Part shown: positions 6,436 through 6,466 of the stretch, piece by piece
How the letters are laid out: each line of letters starts with the position of its first letter
How positions within the stretch are numbered: the stretch's first letter is position 1
From: an uncultured Succinatimonas sp.
GTDB lineage: Bacteria; Pseudomonadota; Gammaproteobacteria; Enterobacterales; Succinivibrionaceae
Direction of reading: 5' to 3'
NCBI GenBank assembly: GCA_900548485.1
Contig: URKL01000107.1
Span: 1-6,466 of the forward strand
DNA: 6,466 nt
Translations under genes and position numbers: made by a program
The notes under the pieces: model-generated
What the model was told of the DNA's origin: nothing
What the model saw: the letters and a program-made list of their open reading frames with translations, nothing else
Database searches by the model: none

Positions 6436-6466
6436 GCTTAAAATCCGGCAGAAGGCAACCGCTTCC
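6436..6466 (+). terminator. Possible left part of a terminator cut by the window end
   Basis: After the TerC-like stop only 31 bases remain. GAAG (6451-6454) can pair with CTTC (6462-6465) around a seven-base loop. The preceding GGC (6447-6449) would extend the stem if a complementary GCC follows outside the window. No T-run is visible, so this is a weak guess based on position and GC-rich composition. Confidence 0.15.

Noticed and set aside
5426..6466. Frameshifted HisE remnant downstream of hisI
   Set aside because: The sequence after the hisI stop reads cleanly as a TerC-family protein, and I saw no HisE-like motif such as KVGEEGVET in the other frames.

Overview
The window is the distal part of a histidine biosynthesis operon, all on the + strand: the 3' part of hisD, then hisC, hisB (fused phosphatase/dehydratase), hisH, hisA, hisF and a hisI lacking the usual HisE half. 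A TerC-family membrane protein gene follows directly. Gene order and the fused hisB match the enteric-type hisGDCBHAFI operon. The proteins read as gammaproteobacterial (HisF and the HisB domains closely follow Escherichia coli as I remember those sequences). The DNA is AT-rich, with many TTA leucine and CGT arginine codons. My guess is a low-GC host-associated gammaproteobacterium such as a Succinivibrionaceae member; this is inference, and no marker gene in the window settles it.

Layout: 1-576 hisD, entering from the left edge, with the first ~54 bases not reading as normal HisD; 576-1658 hisC, start overlapping the hisD stop by one base; 1659-1809, the only sizeable intergenic gap, holding a perfect 11-bp inverted repeat, a strong Shine-Dalgarno (SD) and a 22-codon open frame that runs into hisB; 1810-2913 hisB; 2922-3530 hisH; 3542-4276 hisA; 4258-5031 hisF; 5024-5425 hisI; about 5410-6435 terC-like gene; 6436-6466 trailing sequence that may be the left arm of a terminator cut by the window edge.

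Together the genes cover the later histidine steps: HisI opens the phosphoribosyl-AMP ring, HisA isomerises the product, HisH/HisF make imidazole glycerol phosphate and AICAR, HisB dehydrates and later dephosphorylates, HisC transaminates, and HisD oxidises histidinol to histidine. Step 1 (HisG) is presumably upstream of the window; step 2 (HisE) is missing where it would normally be fused to HisI.

No clearly new system is visible. The most interesting points are the missing HisE domain, the structured hisC-hisB gap with a misplaced SD, a 12-residue insertion in the HisB dehydratase domain, and a probable metal-related TerC membrane protein coupled to the end of the operon.
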